From Oscillospiraceae bacterium (GTDB lineage Bacteria > Bacillota > Clostridia > Oscillospirales > Ruminococcaceae), in NCBI GenBank assembly GCA_030539275.1, contig JAUNSK010000003.1:157082-221081 (forward strand): a stretch of DNA of 64,000 bases. The letters are read 5' to 3'. Positions 7,785 to 16,405 of this stretch are shown piece after piece. Under the pieces are notes generated by a model that worked only from the letters and a program-made list of their open reading frames with translations, was not told where the DNA came from and made no database searches. Made by a program: the position numbers and the translations under genes. Each line of letters begins with the position of its first letter. Position 1 is the first letter of the stretch.

Positions 7785-10700
7785 ATGAGAGCAAGCGGAA
7801 TACTGATGCATATTTCTTCACTTCCGTCGGAGTACGGAATAGGTACACTTGGCAAAGAAGCGTACAGATTTGTAGATTTTCTTGTTGAGAGCGGCCAGAC
7901 ATACTGGCAGATACTTCCTGTATGTCCTACCGGTTACGGTGATTCGCCATACCAGAGTTTTTCTACATTTGCCGGTAATCCTTATTTTATTGATCTTGAT
8001 ATACTTAATAAGGAAGGCCTGCTTGACAAGTCTGATTATGCAGATCTTGACTGGGGCAGCAACATAAAACTTACTGACTATGAAATAATGTACTATACAA
8101 AATATCCTGTTCTGCGGAAAGCATTTATAAGGTTCAAGGAACAGATTCCTTATGATTTTGAAGTTTTCAGTCGTGATAATGCTTACTGGCTTGATGATTA
8201 TTGCGCGTATATGTCGCTCAAGGATTATCATGAAGGAAAAGCCTGGTCACAGTGGGATAAAAACTACCGGGATAAAGGATCAAGGGAAGTATCAGAGTTT
8301 ATAGAAATTCATAAAAATGATACCCTGTTTTATAAAATGCTTCAGTATCTGTTCTACAAACAGTGGAATGCACTGAAAAAATATGCAAACAAAAAAGGAA
8401 TATGGATAATAGGAGATATTCCGATCTATGTAGCAGCAGACAGTGCAGATACCTGGTCAGCACCTTCACAGTTTCAGCTGGACAGTGATTTTCTGCCGGT
8501 TCGTGTAGCCGGCTGCCCTCCTGACAGTTTTTCAGCAACCGGACAGCTGTGGGGAAATCCTCTCTATGACTGGGATAAAATGAAGCAGGACAGATACAGC
8601 TGGTGGATCACCAGGATGAAACATGCCTCTTGCGTGTATGATGTAATAAGAATAGATCATTTCAGAGGTTTTGATTCGTACTATTCGATACCATATGGAA
8701 ATACGACAGCTGAGAATGGTGAATGGGTAAAAGGACCGGGTATTGACTTTATAAATGAAATAAAAAGCAGACTTTCAGATGTTAGAATCATCGCAGAGGA
8801 TCTGGGATTTCTGACAGAGTCGGTAGTAAAGCTGCTTCATGATTCCGGCTTTCCGGGAATGAAGGTTCTGCAGTTTGCATTTGATTCACGGGAAGACAGT
8901 GATTATCTTCCGCACAATTATCCGCATAACTGTGTAGTATATACAGGAACCCATGACAATGATACAATACTAGGCTGGCTTGAAAATGTAGCGCCGGCTG
9001 ATCGTGAGCTTGCTGTAAAATATATGAGACTCAATAAAGAAGAGGGATACTGCTTCGGTATGATCTGTACAGCAATGGCAAGTGCCGGTGATACAGTAAT
9101 AATAACAATGCAGGATCTCCTTGAGCTCTCAAGTGAGGCACGTATGAATACTCCGTCAACATGTGGCGGAATAAACTGGAGATGGAGAGCCCGGCCGGAC
9201 TATATTACTAAAGAGCTTACAAGAAAACTATATACATGTACTGAGGTTTATAAAAGATTGCAGAGGAAAAGTGATATGAGTTTTGATTTAACGAACAGTA
9301 TAGAATTTTTAGCTAAAGCACAATACCGCAAACAGGTTCAGGAGCTTGATGTACATGAGCTTCATAACTGCCTGTCAAGATCAGTAATGGCAGATATTGC
9401 AGACAGCTGGGAGAAGAGTTCATACAGACATAAACAGGGAAGATGCGCATACTATTTCTCGGCAGAATTCCTTGTCGGACGTCTGATCTTCAATAATCTT
9501 CTGTGCCTTGGAAAAATTGAGGAGGCAAGGGAAGCTCTTGAGAAGTTCGGCTTCGATCTTTCATGTATGGAAGAAATAGAGGACGCTGCACTTGGCAACG
9601 GCGGTCTGGGAAGACTTGCAGCATGCTTTCTTGATTCGGCAGCAACGCTGTCTATTCCTCTTGACGGATACGGCATCAGATATAAGTACGGAATATTCAG
9701 ACAGAGTATAGAAAACTGTGAGCAGACTGAATATGCAGATGACTGGACTCATTTCGGAGATCCATGGTCTGTACGGCGGGAAGAGGATACCCAGATCGTT
9801 GAGTTTGCAGACTTCAGGGTCAAGGCTGTACCATATGACATGCCGGTTATAGGGTATATGACTGAGAATAAGGGTACGCTCAGACTATGGCAGTGCGAGC
9901 CTGTTGAAGAATTTAACTTCACGGCATTCAATAATCAGAAATATGATGTTTCTGTTGAGGATAAAAACAGGGCTGAAAATATTTCACGTGTACTGTATCC
10001 GAATGACTCAACAGATGACGGCAGAAAACTGCGCCTGAGTCAGCAGTATTTTTTCTGCAGTGCATCGCTTAAGGATATAATCAAAAGCTATAAGAAGTTT
10101 CACGGCGACGATTTCTCGCAGTTCAGTGATTATGTAACTATTCAGTTAAATGATACACATCCGGTCATTTCCGTCCCTGAACTTATACGTCTTCTTACGA
10201 CACAGGAAAAAATGTCATTTGAAAATGCACTTGCAGCAGCAATGAAAACATTTAACTATACAAATCACACAGTAATGCTTGAGGCACTTGAAAAATGGGA
10301 TCTGGAGCTGATGGAGAGCCTTCTGCCTGAAGTAACAGCCATAATCGTCAAAATAAATGCTGCAATGCAGGCTGAGTTTAAAAGCAGTGTCGATAAAAAA
10401 ATACTCGATAAGATAAAAATTATCAGTGACGGCAAAGTGAACATGGCATATCTTGCGATATACTGCAGCTCTTATGTAAATGGCGTTGCACAGATCCATA
10501 CTGATATTCTGAAAAATGATGTTCTCAAGGAATGGTATTCGATCTATCCTCAGCGATTCAGAAACAAAACAAACGGTATAACACAGAGAAGATGGCTTGC
10601 ACTGTGCAATGCACAGCTTTCGTCCCTGATCACAGAGCTGCTTGGAAATGATGAGTGGATCACAGATCTCACACAGCTTAAAAATCTTGAAAAGTATCAG

Positions 10701-11630
10701 GATGATGATGAGATCATCTCACGCTTTACGCTTATAAAGGCGCAAAAGAAGAGGGAGCTGTGCGAATATATATTAAAACAGGAAAAAACGTCTATAGATG
10801 AAAACAGTATATTTGATATACAGATCAAACGTCTGCATGAATACAAGAGACAGTTTTTAAATATTCTTGCGATCATTGAGCTTTATTTTGAGATCAAGGA
10901 GGGATCACTTACGGATTTTGCTCCTACAACATTTATCTTCGGTGCAAAATCAGCTCCGGGATATGAGAGAGCAAAGGGCATTATCAAGCTTATCAATACA
11001 GTAGCTGCGGTTATCGAAAATGATCCTGAGGTCAATAAAATTATAAAGGTAATATTTATTTCTAACTATAATGTTTCATATGCTGAAAAACTTGTTGCAG
11101 CTGCAGATGTTTCAGAGCAGATCTCAACTGCCGGAACAGAGGCGAGCGGAACCGGAAATATGAAGTTTATGTTAAACGGTGCAGTTACGCTCGGAACTCT
11201 TGACGGAGCAAACGTTGAGATAGTCAGAGAAGCCGGTGAGGAGAACAACTATATTTTCGGTGCAAAGGTCGGGGATATAGAAAGTATCCGTGATAAATAT
11301 GACCCGACACAGCTGTATGAAAATGATAAAAAAATCAAGAGAGTTCTTGATTCGCTTATTGACGGAACATTCAGTGATGACAGCGGAATATTCAAAGAAC
11401 TCAGAAACTCGATACTCAAGGGCGCTTCATGGCATAAACCTGACCAGTACTTCCTTCTTCTTGATTTTGAAAGCTATCTTGAAGAGAAGATACGCGTAAA
11501 CAGGGAATACAAGGACACAAAGAGCTTTATGAAAAAATGCTGGATCAATATGTGCAATGCAGGATTTTTCTCCTCAGACAGAACAATTGCAGAATATGCA
11601 AAGGATATATGGAAGATAGATAAAATTTAA
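7785..11630 (+). CDS. 4-alpha-glucanotransferase / alpha-glucan phosphorylase fusion
   Basis: One open frame of 1281 codons. Residues 1 to about 492 are a complete GH77 amylomaltase (MalQ): nucleophile Asp291 in RIDHFRGF, acid/base Glu338 in IIAEDLG, and Asp391 in GTHDND. Residues about 505-1281 are a complete GT35 phosphorylase: GNGGLGRLAACFLDS, LNDTHP, KRLHEYKRQ, and the PLP lysine Lys1127 in GTGNMKFM. MalQ rearranges malto-oligosaccharides and the phosphorylase releases glucose 1-phosphate, so the two activities are consecutive. The importer operon just upstream would supply the substrate. The join falls where MalQ normally ends, and an in-frame ATG with a ribosome site (9276) is kept, so a free 784-residue phosphorylase may also be made. 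The ATG at 7785 has GGAGG before it. Confidence 0.92.
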   Translation: MRASGILMHISSLPSEYGIGTLGKEAYRFVDFLVESGQTYWQILPVCPTGYGDSPYQSFSTFAGNPYFIDLDILNKEGLLDKSDYADLDWGSNIKLTDYEIMYYTKYPVLRKAFIRFKEQIPYDFEVFSRDNAYWLDDYCAYMSLKDYHEGKAWSQWDKNYRDKGSREVSEFIEIHKNDTLFYKMLQYLFYKQWNALKKYANKKGIWIIGDIPIYVAADSADTWSAPSQFQLDSDFLPVRVAGCPPDSFSATGQLWGNPLYDWDKMKQDRYSWWITRMKHASCVYDVIRIDHFRGFDSYYSIPYGNTTAENGEWVKGPGIDFINEIKSRLSDVRIIAEDLGFLTESVVKLLHDSGFPGMKVLQFAFDSREDSDYLPHNYPHNCVVYTGTHDNDTILGWLENVAPADRELAVKYMRLNKEEGYCFGMICTAMASAGDTVIITMQDLLELSSEARMNTPSTCGGINWRWRARPDYITKELTRKLYTCTEVYKRLQRKSDMSFDLTNSIEFLAKAQYRKQVQELDVHELHNCLSRSVMADIADSWEKSSYRHKQGRCAYYFSAEFLVGRLIFNNLLCLGKIEEAREALEKFGFDLSCMEEIEDAALGNGGLGRLAACFLDSAATLSIPLDGYGIRYKYGIFRQSIENCEQTEYADDWTHFGDPWSVRREEDTQIVEFADFRVKAVPYDMPVIGYMTENKGTLRLWQCEPVEEFNFTAFNNQKYDVSVEDKNRAENISRVLYPNDSTDDGRKLRLSQQYFFCSASLKDIIKSYKKFHGDDFSQFSDYVTIQLNDTHPVISVPELIRLLTTQEKMSFENALAAAMKTFNYTNHTVMLEALEKWDLELMESLLPEVTAIIVKINAAMQAEFKSSVDKKILDKIKIISDGKVNMAYLAIYCSSYVNGVAQIHTDILKNDVLKEWYSIYPQRFRNKTNGITQRRWLALCNAQLSSLITELLGNDEWITDLTQLKNLEKYQDDDEIISRFTLIKAQKKRELCEYILKQEKTSIDENSIFDIQIKRLHEYKRQFLNILAIIELYFEIKEGSLTDFAPTTFIFGAKSAPGYERAKGIIKLINTVAAVIENDPEVNKIIKVIFISNYNVSYAEKLVAAADVSEQISTAGTEASGTGNMKFMLNGAVTLGTLDGANVEIVREAGEENNYIFGAKVGDIESIRDKYDPTQLYENDKKIKRVLDSLIDGTFSDDSGIFKELRNSILKGASWHKPDQYFLLLDFESYLEEKIRVNREYKDTKSFMKKCWINMCNAGFFSSDRTIAEYAKDIWKIDKI
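9262..9278 (+). promoter_or_regulatory. Internal ribosome site and start codon within the fusion
   Basis: AGAGGA, then an 8-base gap and ATG at 9276-9278, in frame with the whole fusion (codon 498). This is the place where a stand-alone phosphorylase gene would begin. The codon AAA two codons before it is one substitution from TAA, consistent with loss of a former malQ stop. Confidence 0.6.
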
Positions 11631-11648
11631 TAAATTTTAAGCTGTACA

Positions 11649-11680
11649 AAAACTCCCCGGTCATCAGACCGGGGAGTTTT
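11649..11680. terminator. Bidirectional terminator between convergent operons
   Basis: Perfect 14-base GC-rich stem (AAAACTCCCCGGTC at 11649-11662 with its complement at 11667-11680) and a 4-base loop, with T runs in both directions. It serves the maltodextrin operon and the perR operon. Confidence 0.92.
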
Positions 11681-11695
11681 GTTTATATGAAATGA

Positions 11696-12859
11696 TCAGT
11701 AATTTTCTTTTCTTACTTCAAAGTAACTCTGCGGATGTTTGCAGACAGGACATACATCAGGAGCTTTTTTGCCCATAACGAGATGTCCGCAGTTGCGGCA
11801 TTCCCACATAGTCTCTTCGCTCTTTTCAAATACTGCCTTCATCTCAACATTGTTAAGAAGTGCACGGTAACGTTCCTCATGAGCCTTTTCAATCTGTCCT
11901 ACGGCACGGAACTGAGCAGCAAGTTCAGGAAAACCTTCTTCTTCAGCATCCTTTGCAAAGCTTTCGTACATATCGGTCCATTCGTAGTTTTCTCCATCAG
12001 CAGCAGCTTTGAGGTTATCAGCTGTTTTATTCAGTGCACCGAGAGCCTTGAACCAGAGTTTTGCGTGTTCTTTTTCATTTGCTGCAGTCTGTTCAAAAAT
12101 TGATGCAATCTGCTCATATCCCTCTTTCTTTGCCACACTTGCAAAGTAGGTATACTTGTTTCTTGCCTGTGATTCACCTGCGAATGCTGCTTCGAGATTT
12201 TTTTCAGTTTTAGTTCCTTTGATGTTCATATCAGTCTCTCCTTTGTCATCGTTGTTGTTGATTTTTATGAAATCAGATGCTCCGTGTTTGCACAGCGGGC
12301 ATATGAAGTCAGGCGGTAATTCTTCACCCTCATACACGTATCCGCATACTGCACATACCCAGCCGGTTTTCTTCTCAGGCTTAGGTGCTGGCTTGATTCG
12401 TGTCTGATAGTAGTTATATGTTAAACTCTCTTTTTCGCAGAGGCTTTCAGCTCCGGTTATCCTGGCATGAAACAGAGTATGAGTTCCGAAATCAGTTGAA
12501 CCTGTTACTTTGCATGTGATATAGCCATTTGTCTTTTCAGGCAGATACACAATACCGTTATCTGCTCTTGCACAGTTTGTATAGTCAGCAAACTTGTCTG
12601 TTTTTCGTCCTGACGCAAAACCAAAATGTTTTATAATATCAAAGTCAGAGTCAACTGTAAGAAATGATACATTGAAAACACCTGTGTTCATTATCATGTC
12701 ATGGGTAAGATTTTTTTTGTTTACTGCAGCCACACATGACGGTGGATTATCTGATACCTGCATAAGTGTATTGATAATACATCCGTTGTCTTTAGAGCCT
12801 TCCTTTGCTGTAATGACATACAGTCCATAGCCTATTTTGAAGAGAGTTTTTTTATCCAT
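11696..12859 (-). CDS. Flavin reductase-rubredoxin-rubrerythrin fusion
   Basis: A 387-residue three-part oxidative-stress protein. Residues 1-160 are a flavin reductase-like FMN-binding domain and 165-195 a rubredoxin (Cys169, Cys172, Cys187, Cys190); together these equal a high-molecular-weight rubredoxin (Hrb). From residue 211 follows a full rubrerythrin: a di-iron four-helix domain ([32 protein letters not shown]) and a C-terminal rubredoxin (CRNCG, CPVCK). Electrons would pass from NAD(P)H via FMN and rubredoxin to the di-iron peroxidase, removing hydrogen peroxide. The start is the ATG at 12857-12859, 6 bases after GGAGG, overlapping the end of perR by 8 bases. An internal ribosome site at 12229 could give free rubrerythrin. 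Confidence 0.88.
   Translation of the reverse strand: MDKKTLFKIGYGLYVITAKEGSKDNGCIINTLMQVSDNPPSCVAAVNKKNLTHDMIMNTGVFNVSFLTVDSDFDIIKHFGFASGRKTDKFADYTNCARADNGIVYLPEKTNGYITCKVTGSTDFGTHTLFHARITGAESLCEKESLTYNYYQTRIKPAPKPEKKTGWVCAVCGYVYEGEELPPDFICPLCKHGASDFIKINNNDDKGETDMNIKGTKTEKNLEAAFAGESQARNKYTYFASVAKKEGYEQIASIFEQTAANEKEHAKLWFKALGALNKTADNLKAAADGENYEWTDMYESFAKDAEEEGFPELAAQFRAVGQIEKAHEERYRALLNNVEMKAVFEKSEETMWECRNCGHLVMGKKAPDVCPVCKHPQSYFEVRKENY
12227..12243 (-). promoter_or_regulatory. Internal ribosome site and start for stand-alone rubrerythrin
   Basis: On the minus strand AAGGAGA is followed by a 7-base gap and ATG at 12229, in frame with the fusion. A 177-residue protein starting there is exactly rubrerythrin-sized and begins with a typical rubrerythrin N terminus ([16 protein letters not shown]). 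Confidence 0.6.
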
Positions 12860-13235
12860 CATTATCCTCCTTGCAGTTAATACATCTGCCGGTGAAAATA
12901 AGCTCATAATCATCTGCTTTCAGGCCCGGATTAAGAGCATCATCGGCTTTTACAGGTTCTTTTATATTGTAATCAAATACTTTCCCGCACAAGCGGCATC
13001 TGAAATGAGCATGTGAAACCGTTGTATGATCAAAACGATCAGGTGCATTTGCAACAGCAACTCTGCGGACAGTTCCTTCCTGCGCCAGTGTGCCGAGATT
13101 TCTGTAGACTGTTCCCTTACTTATTCCCGGATACTTTAAAGTAAGTGCGTCGTATATCTGATCAGCAGTCGGGTGATCATCCATAGAACGTACACAGTCT
13201 GCAATAAGGATCTTCTGAATAGTGTTCCTTTTCAT
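12852..13235 (-). CDS. perR: Peroxide-sensing repressor PerR
   Basis: A 127-residue Fur-superfamily protein with PerR features. The winged helix ([23 protein letters not shown]) is followed by [18 protein letters not shown], giving the His and Asp ligands used for iron-catalysed peroxide sensing; VFDY supplies the Asp where Fur proteins usually have Glu. CRLC and CINC form the structural zinc site. The ATG at 13235 was chosen over a GTG four codons earlier because that GTG overlaps the AAGGAG ribosome site. The gene is co-transcribed with the rubrerythrin fusion, which it presumably represses until peroxide oxidises it. Confidence 0.88.
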   Translation of the reverse strand: MKRNTIQKILIADCVRSMDDHPTADQIYDALTLKYPGISKGTVYRNLGTLAQEGTVRRVAVANAPDRFDHTTVSHAHFRCRLCGKVFDYNIKEPVKADDALNPGLKADDYELIFTGRCINCKEDNDG

Positions 13236-13270
13236 AATGATAATCACTCCTTATTAGTAACTGTTCTTAT

Positions 13271-13299
13271 ATTATAGCAATATTACTTTAAAAAGTCAA
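13271..13299 (-). promoter_or_regulatory. Sigma-A promoter of the perR operon
   Basis: On the minus strand TTGACT (13294-13299), a 17-base spacer and TATAAT (13271-13276). The -10 region sits in an AT-rich, partly palindromic stretch that could include a Per box, but I cannot fit the consensus well. The rest of this gap (13300-13540) is very AT-rich and shows nothing else I can support. Confidence 0.75.
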
Positions 13300-13550
13300 T
13301 ATATTTTGAAAAAAATATATATTTTTTATGTTTCTGATTATATCATATATTATTAGCAGTTTCAATTGAAAAAAAATATATTCTGAATATTTTATATTGA
13401 ATATAAAATGCACCTATATGGTTGAAAATGTATAAATTTTATGATACAATAAACCATAAGAATTATCGTGCATCAATATACATACTTATTTATATTATGT
13501 GCAGATAAATCATATATAAGAAAACAAAAATTATTAATTTATGAGGTGCA

Positions 13551-14228
13551 GTGTTGGATAAGAATAACTTTTTTAATTTATATGGAACAGATCTCAGGCA
13601 GAAAAACAATATGACAGATGGCTTTAATCTGCAGATGACCCCGCAGATGAGACGGATGTTTTCAGGCGCTGAGCAGTCAATAAATCCTCTCGAAATGGAG
13701 GCTTCTCCGGCTTTGCTTTATAAATGCATAGGTCCGAAAGAGCTTAAGACACGTCCGATCACAAAAGAAGAGTACAGCAGACTGTCATCGTCACAGACTC
13801 ATATTTCAAGACGTCTGCAGTATGGTCAGCTTGCAGTCATTCTTGCACTTGCTGTGGTTCTGTTTATATGTATCTTTAAAAATCTTGGTGAATTTTCAGT
13901 AAAGGAGACATCATTAATATTGCTCTTTATTGCCGGATTGTTGTTTTTCTTTGGGTTAAAAATAAAAAATGCAGTTGACAGCGTAATAAAACCTGGTGAA
14001 CTTATCGCAGAAGGAACTGCAATATTTTTCAGTGTTGAGACAACTAACAGAGGAAATAAAAACTCGACGAACAGATATCTGGTTTCTGCAGCCTTTCATG
14101 ATCAGAAGTCTTTTATGAAAAAAATAATCTGCTGTAAGGATGATTTTTCAAAAATGAGTCTTGATTCAAAGGTATATGTCAAAGTTAAGGGATCCAAAGC
14201 GATGGCTTTTGCAGCTGAGCAGAACTGA
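13551..14228 (+). CDS. Hypothetical membrane protein with two transmembrane segments
   Basis: Not recognised. It has up to 225 residues: a polar N-terminal region of about 90 residues, two closely spaced hydrophobic helices (about 95-115 and 122-142), and a C-terminal cytoplasmic or external domain of about 80 residues containing two adjacent cysteines (KKIICCKDDF). The fold of two helices followed by a beta-rich tail recalls DUF3592-like membrane proteins, but the resemblance is weak. The start is uncertain: GTG at 13551 lies only 4 bases from GAGG, while an in-frame TTG at 13554 has better spacing. It stands alone; no promoter or partner makes its role clear. Confidence 0.6.
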   Translation: MLDKNNFFNLYGTDLRQKNNMTDGFNLQMTPQMRRMFSGAEQSINPLEMEASPALLYKCIGPKELKTRPITKEEYSRLSSSQTHISRRLQYGQLAVILALAVVLFICIFKNLGEFSVKETSLILLFIAGLLFFFGLKIKNAVDSVIKPGELIAEGTAIFFSVETTNRGNKNSTNRYLVSAAFHDQKSFMKKIICCKDDFSKMSLDSKVYVKVKGSKAMAFAAEQN

Positions 14229-14266
14229 TTTATTCACCAGTGCTCTATAATATTATTTATAAATAG

Positions 14267-14301
14267 TGTAGCTTTCAGGGTAGTTGTTTAGTATTAATAA
14301 T
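14267..14301 (+). promoter_or_regulatory. Conserved upstream element of dockerin/rSAM cassette 1
   Basis: TGTAGCTTTCAG, 11 bases, then AGTATTAATAAT. The same two blocks with exactly the same spacing occur before cassette 2 (16297-16331). A TATAAT follows at 14318-14323. Candidate promoter or operator shared by the two cassettes. Confidence 0.5.
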
Positions 14302-14383
14302 GATTTTTGTTTTGCAGTATAATGTGTATATTATGGATCTCAGGTACATTAGAAGGTCTGGGAAATTATAAAGGAGAGATAAT

Positions 14384-15010
14384 ATGAAAAAAACCAAAAG
14401 AACACTTATTACAGCAGCAGTACTTACTACAGCAGCACTTAATCCGAAATTATCCAGTCAGGCTGATGATAATGCTGAAGCTATGGCACCTGTGTATGGT
14501 CCGCCTTCATATTTTTATGAGAAAGGCGATGTGAATATGGACGGCAAAGTCAATATTCTTGACTGCTGTCTGATGCGAAGTGCAGCACTTGGTCAGAAAG
14601 GTTATACTGAGGATTCACTTACTGATATAAACACAGACGGCATAATAGATTCCAGGGATGTTCTTGCAATTCAGAACTTTATGCTTGCAAAAAGTCAGTC
14701 AGTACAATATCGTGAAGATGAGACTACACAGCCTGAATACGGAGTTGTGACTGCAACCGAAACAACGACCCAGCCAGTATACGGAACTATGCCGGCTACA
14801 GAAACAACGACCCAGGCAGTACCAGTATACGGAACAATGCCGGCTACCGAAATGTCTGAAGAGACAACAACGACCCAGCCGGTTTATGAATCCTTTCCTG
14901 TTACGGAAGAACCGATAGTTACATCACCTCAGCCAGTATATGGAACATGGCAGGCTGATGAAGAAACTGAGCCTGAATATGAAAATTCCAATAATGATGA
15001 GGTGAAATAA
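14384..15010 (+). CDS. Dockerin protein with x-Tyr-Gly repeats, putative radical SAM substrate (copy 1)
   Basis: 208 residues. A basic N terminus and hydrophobic stretch (residues 3-20) look like a Sec signal. Then comes PVYGPPSYFY (36-45), conserved in copy 2. Residues 47-103 form a type I dockerin with two calcium loops (DVNMDGKVNILD and DINTDGIIDSRD). The tail is a Thr-rich linker with six Pro-x-Tyr units at Tyr119, 133, 149, 168, 186 and 199; four are PxYG and two are PxYE. The spacing of about 14-18 residues and the recurring ATETTTQ give it the look of a repeated core. The stop overlaps the ATG of the radical SAM gene (TAATG), a coupling typical of a precursor and its modifying enzyme. 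Function as substrate is inference. The dockerin would attach the product to a cohesin-bearing scaffold. Confidence 0.75.
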   Translation: MKKTKRTLITAAVLTTAALNPKLSSQADDNAEAMAPVYGPPSYFYEKGDVNMDGKVNILDCCLMRSAALGQKGYTEDSLTDINTDGIIDSRDVLAIQNFMLAKSQSVQYREDETTQPEYGVVTATETTTQPVYGTMPATETTTQAVPVYGTMPATEMSEETTTTQPVYESFPVTEEPIVTSPQPVYGTWQADEETEPEYENSNNDEVK

Positions 15011-16062
15011 TGCTTAACATAATTCAAAAAAAGAAGCGCATGCGTGAACTGACCGCCGCTGAAAAAGTTACATTAAAATATCTTTTTCTTGAACTCACAG
15101 TACGCTGCAATGAGCATTGTCTTCATTGCGGAAGCAGGTGCGGAGATGTCAGCGCCGAAGAACTTACCCCAACACAATATCACGATTTTCTCAAACAAAC
15201 AGCAGAGGACTTTGACACAAAGAAGTTTACTCTTTGTGTAACCGGCGGTGAGCCGCTGGTACGCAGTGATTTTTTTGATATTATGTCTGATGCCAATGAT
15301 CTCGGCTATCTCTGGGGTATGACTTCAAACGGAATACTTATTACACCTGAAGTAGCCAAAGACCTGAAACGCTGCGGAATGAAGACGATCTCTATAAGTA
15401 TTGATGGTACTGAGGCCACTCACGATGCTTTCCGTTCAACTCCGGGCGGATGGAAAAAAGCTATGGATGGAATAGAGAACCTTATAAAAACGGGCGGATT
15501 CAAGCATATTCAGGTTACAACAGTGGTAACTCATCAGAATATCACTCAGCTCGATGAGCTTTATAATATATTCAGGGATATGGATATCGACTCGTGGAGA
15601 ATAATTAACATCGATCCTATAGGAAGGGCAAAGCTGCACCCCGAGCTTCTGATGACTCAAGAGGACTATGTAACTATGTTTGAGTACATCCGTAATAAAC
15701 GTATGGCTGCTGAGCCTGTGACATACGGATGTGAACATTATCTTGGTATGGACTACGAACGTGAGGTACGTGACTGGTACTTTCACTGCGTAGCAGGCAA
15801 GGAGATCGCAAGCATAATGAGCAACGGTGATATCACAGCCTGCCTTGATATAGAACGCAGACCTGAGTTTATAATGGGCAATATTTTTAAGGACCGTCTT
15901 ATTGATGTCTGGGAAAATGGTTTTCAGATATTCAGAAAAGGACTCAGCTGTGAAAACTGCCAGAAGTGCGGAGATTTCGAGTTCTGCAAGGGCGGAGCTT
16001 ATCATACATGGAATTTTGATGAGAACAGACCTAATGTATGTTTTAAGGACGTGCTGTTCTGA
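15010..16062 (+). CDS. Radical SAM/SPASM peptide-modifying enzyme (copy 1)
   Basis: 350 residues. The radical SAM cluster motif is CNEHCLHC (Cys33, Cys37, Cys40), with TGGEPL as the SAM-binding GGE segment. The C-terminal third is a SPASM domain for auxiliary Fe-S clusters: HC-x13-NGDITAC, then CENCQKCGDFEFC and a final Cys in RPNVCF. SPASM enzymes of this size usually modify ribosomal peptides or proteins. No separate leader-recognition (RRE) domain is visible. The ATG overlaps the stop of the preceding dockerin gene by one base, with GAGGTG as ribosome site inside that gene, so the two are translationally coupled. The chemistry is not known; a PlpX-like splicease or a cyclophane-forming enzyme are both possible given the xYG motifs in the partner. 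Confidence 0.85.
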   Translation: MLNIIQKKKRMRELTAAEKVTLKYLFLELTVRCNEHCLHCGSRCGDVSAEELTPTQYHDFLKQTAEDFDTKKFTLCVTGGEPLVRSDFFDIMSDANDLGYLWGMTSNGILITPEVAKDLKRCGMKTISISIDGTEATHDAFRSTPGGWKKAMDGIENLIKTGGFKHIQVTTVVTHQNITQLDELYNIFRDMDIDSWRIINIDPIGRAKLHPELLMTQEDYVTMFEYIRNKRMAAEPVTYGCEHYLGMDYEREVRDWYFHCVAGKEIASIMSNGDITACLDIERRPEFIMGNIFKDRLIDVWENGFQIFRKGLSCENCQKCGDFEFCKGGAYHTWNFDENRPNVCFKDVLF

Positions 16063-16080
16063 TCACTTAATACATACTGA

Positions 16081-16114
16081 AAACAGCGGATCTCAGAATA
16101 GAGATTCGCTGTTT
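16081..16114 (+). terminator. Terminator of cassette 1
   Basis: 14-base stem (AAACAGCGGATCTC with GAGATTCGCTGTTT, one G-T pair), 6-base loop. No long T run follows directly (the next bases are CTTAAAC), so termination may be leaky. Cassette 2 has a related hairpin at 18043-18070. Confidence 0.65.
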
Positions 16115-16296
16115 CTTAAACTTCGCAGATTTTTTTATCTCAGTTACTATTCAGATCAAAAAAATCAATATTTCTATGAAGGGATCATAGGAAAAGGTTT
16201 TTGACCGCATATAAGTACTGTATGACTATACTCTATTGATACCGCTCCTATAAAACATAATGTTTGATTATCAGATAGCATATTATTGAAAATAAT

Positions 16297-16331
16297 TGTA
16301 GCTTTCAGCATTTATACAAAGTATTACTAAT
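16297..16331 (+). promoter_or_regulatory. Conserved upstream element of dockerin/rSAM cassette 2
   Basis: TGTAGCTTTCAG, 11 bases, then AGTATTACTAAT. It matches the cassette 1 element (14267-14301) in both blocks except for one base and has identical spacing, while the sequence between and around the blocks differs. The rest of the 16115-16405 gap shows nothing else I can support. Confidence 0.5.
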
Positions 16332-16405
16332 ACAGTATGCATTATATCAGATGCTTTGTTACATCCAGTAGCAATAAAAAGTAAAGTATGTGAAGGAGAA
16401 TTGTA

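Noticed and set aside
15436-16005. Reading frame of 189 codons on the minus strand
   Set aside because: It is antisense to the radical SAM gene, has no ribosome site and no recognisable domains.
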